Of a DNA stretch of 25,054 bases, positions 1-8,040 are shown piece by piece. Both the position numbers and the translations under genes were made by a program. The notes beneath the pieces were generated by a model. The model was not told where the DNA came from. It made no database searches and worked only from the letters and a program-made list of their open reading frames with translations. This DNA comes from Nemertoderma westbladi (taxonomy: Eukaryota > Xenacoelomorpha > Nemertodermatida > Nemertodermatidae): NCBI GenBank assembly GCA_032718475.1, contig JAUCBJ010007447.1, forward strand, positions 1 through 25,054. Reading direction: 5' to 3'. Position 1 is the first letter of the stretch. Each line of letters starts with the position of its first letter.

Positions 1-730
1 GTGTGGCAATACAAGGTACAGTAGGAGTGTAATATTCCATCGATAACTATACCTCAATGTAATGAACTGAACACTACGCAAACTTTATGCTGAGTCTAGT
101 CCATTTTATACAACTTAATGATTGACAGGATAGAGAAGAAGTGGACCAGCACAAGCATAGTCTGAGTCAGTCCACCTTCCAGACATCAAAGTAAGCGCCG
201 ATTTCCAAGTAAATTCCTAATGAAATCCAAGTCAAATCCTAAGTGCCTCCAAGTCTGGAATTTGGGCTAAATTTCATTTCCAATTAAATCCTAATTCCTA
301 TAGTAGTGAATCAGTGTCTTGGATCCTAATAGGATCCTATTAGGATCCAATATGACGTTATTTGAAAGCGGTACTGTAGATCACGTATGACGTATGACGT
401 ATACTGGTATACTGATTAGGCTGTTAAGCGTATACTGGTATACTATGATTAGGCCTAATTCTGTAATTAGACATGTACTGCATTACCGGACTGCAGGACT
501 GGTCGCGGTCCTGTATTAGTACGTATCACCCTACTACCGGACCGGACCGGTTGCAACTGCCAACTTCAGAACTACCGGTAGGCTGGTAGGCCTACTGAAC
601 TAACATAGCACTACCGCACCACCGCGCTCCTATCAGCCTCCAGCCTGTTTACGGTTTAATATGTTAATTAAGGACAACCAGTAGTTATTATTGGTAGGAC
701 CGACACAACGTACTCTGTCTGTTTAACTGA
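1..730. other. Spacer DNA, no gene recognised
   Basis: No ORF or exon with recognisable content is visible on either strand. The stretch holds a perfect palindrome (separate entry) and a local duplication in which GTATACTGGTATAC occurs near 401 and again near 432, each followed by GATTAGGC. A word similar to CACCCTACTACCGG at about 528 recurs near 5296, so part of this spacer is dispersed repeat. Confidence 0.6.
319..350. repeat. Perfect 32-bp palindrome with three BamHI sites
   Basis: Positions 319-350 read identically on both strands with no central spacer. The core is GGATCC at 332-337, with outer GGATCC copies at 321-326 and 343-348 separated by TAATA/TATTA. It can extrude as a cruciform. 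It is not flanked by obvious coding DNA. Confidence 0.9.
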
Positions 731-758
731 GCCTCGTGCTGCGTGAAGGCCCCACGAA
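731..758 (+). repeat. Dispersed 28-nt motif, copy 1
   Basis: This 28-nt word starts GCCTCGTGCTGCG and ends AAGGCCCCACGAA. It recurs at 6927-6954 with one mismatch, and about 19 nt of it occur inverted at 2796-2814. It abuts the truncated MITE copy that starts near 761. It is probably the end of an unclassified dispersed repeat. Confidence 0.65.
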
Positions 759-760
759 TG

Positions 761-921
761 CGTTCTATTGCTGTATTGTGTTTAGTTTATTGTATAAAAT
801 AACATGCCACTGTAACCTGCTCCTTTCCCTAAATGGAGAATTTAACATTGAGGTGGGATATTAATTCGCCAAGATGGGATTTGCATCCAGTTCCCCCCCC
901 CCCCCCCCCCCCCCCTGTCTC
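761..921. mobile_element. MITE family with poly-G/poly-C ends, 5'-truncated copy A
   Basis: Aligned by eye with the full copies at 4407-4671 and 21958-22191, this copy keeps the right two thirds. It has the block GTAACCTGCTCCTTTCCC, then the TTAATTCGCCAAGATGGGAT block, then TTTGCATCCAGT, a run of 23 C (893-915) and the terminal TGTCTC. The left end is missing: homology starts at GTTCTATTG near 762, directly after a different dispersed motif. It is non-coding. Confidence 0.8.
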
Positions 922-1459
922 ATTATTTCACAGAATATTCTTTGGCAAGTATTTAGTGAAATTTGACACAGTTTTGGAATATTGTATTTTTTAAAAAGTA
1001 ATTATAACAAACTTCATAAGTGTGTTCAAGTCCGTTCATAAAAGAGCTGTAAATACAATTAGATGATAATCCTGATGTTCCACCCATAGTGTAGTGTGTG
1101 TGCATCCTTGCCCGGGTTAATAGATAACAGCCAGGAGGGAGGAGGCTTGATATTTCTACCTTTATCATTCAGTAATATTTGATAGGCCCTACTAACTATT
1201 TGACAATACTGTTGTATTGAGGACAACAGTCAAAAAGACCTACCAACAGTCTGAAAAACTCACCAACAGACCGAAAAGGAGTTCCAGATAGTCTACCAAC
1301 AGTCAAGGGCTTCAAAACACTTCCGATTATCTAAATAGGATTCTTTAAATTCGAAAATAGTGAAAATAATATCAGCTGAGCCGTAACTAAGGACATTACA
1401 TAATTCTGCTGTTCTGTAGTACCGTACTGCAGTAGGCCTACCAAGCTGAGACAGTTGTT
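922..1459. other. Spacer DNA, no gene recognised
   Basis: No supported gene. Around 1240-1310 the word CCAACAG recurs three times within CCAACAGTC or CCAACAGAC contexts (1242, 1263, 1293), suggesting a decayed short tandem motif. The short antisense ORFs show no protein-like composition. Confidence 0.5.
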
Positions 1460-1950
1460 TAACGCAGCATTATGAAATCTGGGAATGGCATGGACGTTTG
1501 TCTGATCGCTTCTGAAAGTCCAAAAAGCCAGCCAACGGTTATATATTATAAAGATTACCGGTATTAGTTTGCGGTACTGACACAAATCAACACATTGAGG
1601 ATTACATTGCGACAGACTGTTATTTTATCATACCAGTATGCGGTACCAGTAGAAGAAAAACAGCGATCCGAACCGGTAACGGATAAGTGGCATTGGGCAG
1701 GTGGGAACAGGGGACCGAATCAGATCGAATACATTCCTAATAATATTGAGGCGATAATCTTCCGATCAGTTGTAAAATATTGCGGTACGAAATTATACGA
1801 TGCCTGGATGCCGGCGACGGGTATTCTGCTGCAAACTAATATGATTTTATAAGCCTAATGCTTATAGCTGTTGGTAGGTTATTTGGACTTTCAGAAGCGA
1901 TCAGACAACCCATGTCACAGAATTTACACAATTTGCATAAACCCACAAAG
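1460..1950. repeat. Long imperfect foldback element
   Basis: A perfect 27-bp inverted repeat joins 1498-1524 to 1882-1908. Weaker complementarity extends outward (CATGG words on both sides, GTTTA...GCA blocks) and inward (GCCAGCCAACGGTTATA against the complement of TATAGCTGTTGGTAGGTTAT). The arms are thus roughly 60-90 bp around a loop of about 360 bp. This is the architecture of a foldback or MITE-type element. The two ORFs within it are not supported as genes. Confidence 0.7.
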
Positions 1951-2161
1951 CATGTATAGAGCAACACTCGAAAATTTAGAAAGCATGTGGAATTTAGATA
2001 ATTTTATATGTGCACAATAAGTATTTAGAAATATTTATTAAATTATAAGTTATAAGTACACATTTAGATCAATCCAGAATGTTGTAAAATATACAAATGC
2101 TAGTAAAATGTTTAGTAAGCATGTAATAATTTTTAAAATTAGAAATGGCATATTTAACGTT

Positions 2162-2570
2162 TAAAAAAACATACAAATACTTGCTAAGGATTTTGTATGG
2201 ATTTAATGGTTTGTTTAAATTCAAAAAGTCACATTTTCGTTTAGAAAAACATATAAATACTTGCAATGCCTTTTGTATAGATTTGATGGTTTGTTTAAAT
2301 TCAAAAAGTCACATTTTGCGTAAAAAACATACAAATACTTGCTAAGGATTTTGTATGGATTTAATGGTTTGTTTAAATTCAAAAAGCCACATTTTCGTTT
2401 AGAAAAACATATAAATACTTGCATTGCCTTTTGTATAGATTTGATGGTTTGTTAAATTCAAAAAGTCACATTTTGCGTTTAGAAAAACATAAATACTTGC
2501 AATGCATTTTGTATGTATTTAAAAGTTTGTTTATCAGGCTTCATTGCAGTAAAACATATAAATACTTGCA
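2162..2570 (+). repeat. 80-bp tandem repeat with dimeric higher-order pattern
   Basis: The anchor ACATA(C/T)AAATACTTGC recurs at 2169, 2249, 2327, 2407, 2487 and 2554, so the period is 78-80 bp with a shortened last unit. Two unit types alternate: one reads TTGCTAAGGATTTTGTATGG, the other TTGCAATGCCTTTTGTATAG. This gives a roughly 158-bp dimer. Apparent ORFs on both strands are products of the repeat. Confidence 0.9.
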
Positions 2571-2599
2571 AAATACTGTACTACCGTATTTTGAAAATG

Positions 2600-2820
2600 T
2601 GGGGCGAGCCACGAAGTGAGAGAGCCTTAGCGTAGTGGTACCATTAATCAACCTGTCGTTCTGTCGTTCTGTCGCGTTTTTTTTTCAGTATTTTATTTTA
2701 AACGTTAATAACTCGGCCAATCCTTGATGAAATCTATCCAAACTTGGTACACATGTTGTTTGGCAAAAGTTTGAAAATTTTCCAAGTAGAATTTGCGTGG
2801 GGCCTTCGTGCAGCATCAGT
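2600..2820 (-). repeat. Dispersed repeat related to 5005-5060
   Basis: Positions 2711-2758 (AACTCGGCCAATCCTTGATG, then AAACTTGGTACACATG) are the reverse complement of a homologous block at about 5008-5055 (CAAGTGTACCAAGTTTGG ... GATTGACCGACTTATTAGCG). The right edge carries an inverted partial copy of the 28-nt motif seen at 731 and 6927. The element type is not recognised, and no coding capacity is visible. Confidence 0.55.
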
Positions 2821-3659
2821 GTAACTGTTATTGTAGTTATAATATATTTATTTATCCAAAATTAACATGCGTTAAATTATTATTACTGTAGGATAAATCA
2901 GCTGGTTTTCTGACAAATTTTGCAAAACATAGGGGCTGTCTGCCAATCTGCATGTACCATTTGTACCGGTACTGTCAGGCTGTAATACAGGTCAGCCGGT
3001 ACCATACACTGCAGACATGCCATATCATGTAATCTAAACATGGCCCCGGAAACCCTTGCAGTGATTATAGTTTAGGCCTAATTAGCCTAGTACCGGTAAT
3101 AATAATATAATAGTTTAGATAGTTCAGTAGTTACCGCTAATCATTCAGTCATTGGCACGGTACACCGTATTGCTGTACTGCCGTTCAGCCGTTGTAGTGC
3201 GCACCGTAGGTACCACCCATGCGTAGGCTGACTGTGCTGATTATGGTTTGATTGATTGATTGTTTTTTACACATAATTAAACCTTTTAAAATTCACAATA
3301 ATACATTTATAAAGATTACGTTACGATATTAGGCCTACAGTACAAGGAGGCCTAATAACACTAGATATTTAGGAGCACCAATACTGATTTATGTAGATAG
3401 TCAACTTATAAAATGTTTATTTACTTAAATAAAAGGTTCTGGTGTAAGGATAGCCTCATGAGGTATATACCTCGTTTCCATGAGGGTCCTATAATAATTT
3501 TCATACTCTAATATTTAAAGCTAGTCAGACTGTGGTACCTAAGCTATATACTGTTAGGTATATTGCTGTATTGGGGTGGGGTTAGGAATAATCCATTTGT
3601 TTTAGCATTGAACTGTTGAATCCCCTTATTTATTATAAAACCATTGGAAATATTCGCAA
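2821..3659. other. Spacer DNA, no gene recognised
   Basis: AT-rich spacer with scattered GTACCGGTAC and TAGGCCTA words. A small inverted repeat, CCTCATGAGG then CCATGAGGG, lies at about 3456-3486. No coding exon or RNA gene can be supported. Confidence 0.5.
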
Positions 3660-4250
3660 ATGCCGCTCCATTACTGTCTGATGTCTGAAACGCTCCCGGC
3701 AGTCCGATGTATCTGGACCCGAGCAGCCGAGTTGCTTCAAGAGGTGATTAACGGGGGAATACTACGGAATTGCTTGTTTGTCAGTACGATTATATTTGGG
3801 TATTTACTACACTCAGACACTGGGAATACGGCGGTCGGTCAGATCGTAATGCGGGCCACTGCCAAGTTCATCATGCCTCACTCCGGTCACCCACCTTGGA
3901 GTGCGGTGGGAAGAGTCCCACTTACTGACTTACGTCGACGACTGGACGAATCGACGAGGATTGCGATCTGGGTTTAGCGGCGGCCCGGATCCTGGGATCG
4001 CCTGGGGGAAATGGTTGAACGTTGGGCAGACGTTATCGCACTGGATTACGTTCTCTGTGACGCGAAAGTGTGAAGCGAATTCGTTGTCGAATTGGGTCGG
4101 AAGCTGCGGGAATTCTACTGTTCTACGGGAGTAAACCGCAGCGGTCCGGTGACTGACTACGGACGGATACTACTGGGATAAGCAGGTATTTCGATCGAGT
4201 TTCTCGTATTCTCGATGCTCGAGGCGGATAGAGAGTTGGTTGTGTTGGGC
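3660..4250. other. CpG-rich, island-like segment
   Basis: This stretch is GC- and CpG-rich compared with its AT-rich surroundings; many CG dinucleotides are packed between 3690 and 4235. It carries overlapping ORFs of 105 and 77 codons on + (3660-3977 and 3901-4134) and 79 codons on - (4123-4362), but none shows a domain I recognise. It could be a promoter-associated island, a first exon, or a piece of a GC-rich mobile element. Composition alone supports the call. Confidence 0.4.
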
Positions 4251-4406
4251 GGTGTTGTTCAATTCTATCAAACATATTAAATAATTGGTAAAATAATAAA
4301 AACACACCAGATAAAGATACTGAGCTTATGGTAAAGAGATAGGCCGAACTTACAATTTCCAAATAGATTGTTCATATAATAAATATATTTTTGGTATTTG
4401 ATTTCA

Positions 4407-4671
4407 AGATAGGGGGGGGGGGGGGGGGGGGGGGGGGCTGGACGCAATAAAAATTCATCCCTCTCCAGGGGAAATTGGACGCAAATAACAACAGCTGATT
4501 ACTCTCAAAAATAAAACTGTAACCTGTTCTATTGTGTTTACTTTATTGTTTTGGTTAAAATAACGTGCCACTGTAACCTGCTCCTTTCCCAAAATTTAGA
4601 AATTAATATTGAGGCGGGATATTAATTCGCCAAGATGGGATTTGCGTCCAGTCCCACCCCCCTCCTATCTC
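4407..4671. mobile_element. MITE family with poly-G/poly-C ends, full copy B
   Basis: A non-coding element of about 265 bp with terminal inverted repeats. The left end is AGATAG, a run of 26 G (4412-4437) and CTGGACGCAA. The right end is TTTGCGTCCAGTCCC, a C-rich run and CTATCTC. It is flanked by a direct repeat TTGATTTCA at 4398-4406 and 4672-4680, a probable 8-9 bp target-site duplication. The interior is shared with copy C (GCAATAAAAATTCATCCCTC at about 4445) and with copy A. The short TSD and lack of coding capacity indicate a cut-and-paste DNA transposon derivative (hAT or Mutator range); the superfamily is not settled. Confidence 0.85.
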
Positions 4672-4784
4672 TTGATTTCACTAAAAAATAGAATACATTG
4701 CATTTTACTGTTATAATTACTGTATTGAATAAAATAATTAATTGATTGTTTATTAAACCGTGCTAAGCACGTTGAACTGGAGCT

Positions 4785-5060
4785 CTAACAATTCCCCACT
4801 AGCGGCAGACAGGAACTGTAAAAGTCTCTGTAGAATTTCTAATTAAGCAATGCTCTTAGGTAACTACTACTAAATTTCAGATGAATCTGATCGTTGGTTC
4901 TATAATTACAGCTATTTTTACGTTTCTGTTAATTCGCCCCCTAGCGGCAGACCGGGGAACTGTAGAAGTCTGTCTGTGTGTAGAATTTCTAAATTTTTTT
5001 AAGACTACAAGTGTACCAAGTTTGGTTCCATTTCATCCATGATTGACCGACTTATTAGCG
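4785..5060. repeat. Duplicated spacer block, part of a dispersed family
   Basis: Two related blocks about 141 bp apart (4791-4842 and 4931-4992) share CTAGCGGCAGAC, GGAACTGTA, AAGTCT and TAGAATTTCTAA. The following segment, 5008-5055, matches 2711-2758 in reverse complement. No coding content is recognised. The dispersed organisation suggests an unclassified transposable element. Confidence 0.6.
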
Positions 5061-5414
5061 TTCAAACATTCCTGCCACGAATAAAAGCTGCAGGAACTCG
5101 AGCGATAATTAATTTATTTATTATTAAATACTGTTTCAATTAAATTCTTTACGAAAATCTAGTCATCTTCTTTTAAATATGGACCCTGCATTCATGGAAA
5201 ATATAATATTTGATAATTCATCAGTCACCAGTCAGCCTACGCTAATTTCACAGCAAAGTCCTTGTCATGGCCTGTGTGTAGTAGGCCATGGTACCACCCT
5301 ACTACCGGTACCGGCTGACCGGTGGCAACTAGCACTTGCACAGCAACAGCCATACCGGCGATACACAGGTTGAAATTTATGTAGAGTTTGCTCAACAGTA
5401 CAGATATAAAATAG
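5061..5414. other. Spacer DNA, no gene recognised
   Basis: A 64-codon ORF at 5179-5373 has no recognisable motif. Its second half overlaps a GTAGTAGGCCATGGTACCACC ... CTACCGG patch related to 525-560, so it is probably repeat-derived rather than an exon. Confidence 0.45.
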
Positions 5415-6150
5415 TTATCTAAATTATATTATGTTTTTATGCGCAGTAAGATGCGAAAACATTTTGATTTCGCGTCGATAATCTTGGACGGAAAACCACT
5501 TAAAGTCGTGGAGAGCTTTAAGTATTTAGGACATATTATATCAAGTGATTTTTCTGATGACCTCGATATTGGTGCACAGACGCGTCGTTTTTATGGACGG
5601 GCTAACATGTTAATACGTAAGTTTTCCAATTGCTCGAATCATATCAAGTTACTTCTTTATACTACATATTGCTCAACTATTTATTGTAATGCTCTCTGGT
5701 CTAAAATATATTATACGAAATCTGTTTTTAATAAGTTGCATACCGCCATAAACAAAACAGTCAGAAATTTATTTCGTTTACCTTTATTTAATGTTGAAAC
5801 TGGTTTGCCTAACAGCGCCAGTGCTATGCTTGTTAATCTAGGTATTAAATCACTTATTGAAATACATAGACATGCTCTATATAGTTTGCATATACGTGTT
5901 GATAAATCTATAAACTCAATTATCTCTACTGTTCGCTTGGTGTGTCGCCCAGTCTCAGTATTATATAGTAACTTCATAACATTATGTAGATAGTCCAATT
6001 ACTAATTTAACTTATTTTATTTTACGTCCTAATTAAATTTTACTATACTATAATACTCTGTGCTAAATATTAATATATATCTTATCTTTTACTGTACCAT
6101 ATGGCTGCAATATGCTGAAATAAAGAAGATTATTATTATTATTACTATTG
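5415..6150 (+). pseudogene. 5'-truncated LINE: C-terminal part of the reverse transcriptase ORF plus 3' tail
   Basis: The open frame at 5439-5993 (184 codons) looks like the segment just after the palm in a non-LTR retrotransposon reverse transcriptase. It has the LDGKPLKVVESFKYLG block followed by a shifted-start D/I-rich stretch and the typical CSTIYCNALW region. The catalytic FADD box and everything upstream are absent, so the copy cannot encode an active enzyme. After the stop come an AT-rich 3' UTR, AATAAAG at about 6119 and a (TTA)n tract at 6129-6147, the usual 3' end of L2/CR1-like LINEs. The 5' junction near 5415 is approximate. The family (L2/CR1-like rather than RTE) is an inference from the tail; truncation on reverse transcription is the normal origin of such copies. 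Confidence 0.8.
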
Positions 6151-6224
6151 ACAAGTATTGAAATATATACCGTTATTCGTGTTATCAGTATTTGCAACAT
6201 CTGACATTGAAGAGGTGAGAGAAG

Positions 6225-6683
6225 ATGAATACCGACACTCAACAAAACCAACGCTTATCACAGGTCGGTATGGTTACCTCGAAACCGGCGCGACTGTCCA
6301 ATCGAATACAACTTCAAAACACAAACGCCAACAATAAACTGAAAGCGAATCGAACGTCTTCAGAAGAATCTGTCATTGGGACGAAGAAAAGGAAGCCGAA
6401 ACCATGGGAATGGACCACAGCTAAGATTGAATGCTCCCATTGTCAGAGTTCCTGGACCGAAATTGAAACACCAATTGCCGATGGGCTTGATCTCTCAAAC
6501 CAAAACTTCCTCTGCGGGGTTTGCGCGGCAGTAAAGATTGAAAGTCTGGAAGCTGGCATCCCTAGGTATTATTATTATAAAGAGCGTCAGCCTGCGTTTA
6601 ATAAATATATTTTAATACAAAACAGGTCGAACGCAAAGAGGCTTATAGTGAAGACGAGTACTGCATTGATTATATTCCTATAA
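6225..6683 (+). CDS. Hypothetical ORF with two CxxC pairs (possible zinc-binding module)
   Basis: The product is not recognised. The 152-codon frame starts with ATG after a purine-rich leader (GAGGTGAGAGAAG). Residues 1-50 are polar and Ser/Asn/Gln-rich. A basic patch, KKRKPKPWEW (about 54-63), is nuclear-signal-like. C70-x2-C73 and C97-x2-C100 could bind one zinc ion. After residue 113 the composition degrades (YYYYKERQ, then a TTA-rich stretch), suggesting the true coding region ends or is spliced there. A CTAG|GTATTA donor-like site lies at 6566 and a TACAAAACAG acceptor-like site at 6624. Downstream, 6626-6751 holds a 41-residue open stretch (VERKEAYSEDEY...PFRGW, then TAG) in another frame; a splice at these exact sites would not join it in phase. 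It may be a host exon, or ORF1 of a retroelement next to the LINE just upstream. Confidence 0.35.
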   Translation: MNTDTQQNQRLSQVGMVTSKPARLSNRIQLQNTNANNKLKANRTSSEESVIGTKKRKPKPWEWTTAKIECSHCQSSWTEIETPIADGLDLSNQNFLCGVCAAVKIESLEAGIPRYYYYKERQPAFNKYILIQNRSNAKRLIVKTSTALIIFL

Positions 6684-6751
6684 ACCACCTGGCTTTGCAT
6701 ATTGAACGTGCGTTTGGAAATAAGTTCGTGCTACCCTTCCGTGGGTGGTAG

Positions 6752-7240
6752 ATGTCGCGGTTATGTATTGGTGGGTGGGAAGGGAGGGGGGGGGGGGGGG
6801 GTGCAGATTAAAAGGGGTGAACACGTACTGTCCCCCTTTCTTTGATTAATTGGTGGTGTTGGTTAATCTCTCATAACCTGATTTTGTGATACAGTCGCAC
6901 AATTTTAATTTGTATCTCATAACTGGGCCTCGTGCTGCGCGAAGGCCCCACGAACGTGTTATGTTGTACAACAGTGTGTACAGTTAGCTGTTTGGTTCAA
7001 GCAGTGAAGTGTTATATTTCTGTTAGCCTCACACCTGACTGGCTATCAATCAGTCTCAAGGTAATGCGTTGAGTTTATTGAAAAAATTAATTTATATGTA
7101 TGTATGTTAATTATGCCAATGTTATATCGCATTTATATTATAGTTACGGAAATCGTCTTGTATCTCATATTTGTCATATCAATGAATGCCACAACAATAT
7201 AGAATATATGTAATTAAAATCAATAAGATATATTAATTTA
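6752..7240. other. Spacer DNA with G16 tract and dispersed motif copy
   Basis: No gene recognised. A run of 16 G lies at 6786-6801, followed by AAAAGGGG and, about 20 bp on, the complementary CCCCCTTT. The 28-nt dispersed motif recurs at 6927-6954. From 7080 on the sequence is very AT-rich. Confidence 0.55.
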
Positions 7241-7424
7241 TAAATTATTAAGTAATTTAAACAGGTCTTAAGATGATGCAACTCTATAGCAAATGGAGCG
7301 GAAAAAATGAATTCACCATCAGCGGGGATCGAACCCGCGTCTCCCGATAAACGTTTTTTCCACTCCATTTGCTATATATAGAGTTGGATCATCCTAAGTC
7401 CTGTTTAAATTACTAAATAATTTA
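7241..7424 (-). repeat. Foldback with about 67-bp arms enclosing a tRNA-like T arm
   Basis: The left arm 7241-7307 and right arm 7353-7424 are near-perfect inverted copies (a handful of mismatches and a 4-bp TATA insertion). The arms share blocks such as AGTAATTTAAACAGG and GCAAATGGAG. The 45-bp loop, read on the - strand, contains CGCGGGTTCGATCCCCGC, a box-B-like tRNA T arm (about 7321-7338), followed by TGATGGTGAATTCATTTTTT, as seen in 3' parts of tRNA-derived SINEs. A short antisense ORF here is not real. It is best read as two head-to-head SINE halves or a foldback that captured a tRNA-like segment. Confidence 0.7.
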
Positions 7425-7486
7425 TACAATCTTGGGATGTTAAAACATATAGTGGTAAACAACATATTAATATACTATGGGAGTTT

Positions 7487-7738
7487 TTGCAGAAGTGAAA
7501 AAAATGTGAAAGTATGTCACTCGGTGTTCGGTGCCGGTGTTGAACTAGGTACCATTTTGGTATGTTACGCTCTACCTACACTAATCTCCTATCTCTAAAC
7601 ATCGAACCTACTGCCCTCAAGTATGGTAAAGAGAATGATTATGGAAGTAAAAATATATAGATATGATATTCTTATATGAGATAGCACTGGTTCAAACCCC
7701 AGTGATGTACTTCTTTGACAATAATTCCACTTCTGCAA
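7487..7738 (-). repeat. Second foldback-like element with tRNA-like promoter boxes
   Basis: Perfect 11-bp inverted ends TTGCAGAAGTG (7487-7497) and CACTTCTGCAA (7728-7738) bound about 252 bp. On the - strand GTAGGTAGAGCG (7579-7568) resembles a tRNA D arm/box A, AGTTCAACACC (7546-7536) resembles box B, and a T7 run (7504-7498) follows as a Pol III-type terminator. On the + strand CACTGGTTCAAACCCCAGTG (7685-7704) forms a T-arm-like hairpin in the opposite direction. The unit is probably tRNA-derived and decayed; no intact cloverleaf could be drawn. Confidence 0.5.
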
Positions 7739-8040
7739 TAATCCAATTCATTTAGATATATTTATAAATTGTTCATATAACACCTTTAACCGATATAGAA
7801 AAGACGATAATGAATATGATAAGAATGAATAAAAACATTACTGTTTAATATATAACAATTACTACTAGTTAGCTCAGAGCGACTTCTATTTAAAAACAGC
7901 GACTGGCTGATCATTATTGAGTAGGGAAGCTAAATCCCAATTTCAAACAACCAGATTCAGGCTACGTTATTCAAATGATTAACACGATCAAAAAGATCAA
8001 TATACCCACCCACCTACAAATCATCAACACAATATCCTGA
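7739..8040. other. Spacer DNA, no gene recognised
   Basis: AT-rich spacer leading into the 40-bp satellite. No ORF, RNA gene or repeat could be supported. Confidence 0.5.

Noticed and set aside
2145-2619. Small ORFs on both strands (65-67 codons)
   Set aside because: They lie inside the 80-bp tandem repeat and share the same repeated peptide on both strands.
7174-7368. 64-codon minus-strand ORF and a functional tRNA gene at the same place
   Set aside because: The ORF spans a foldback arm and a T-arm-like loop. Only the T arm is tRNA-like; no acceptor, D or anticodon arms can be paired.
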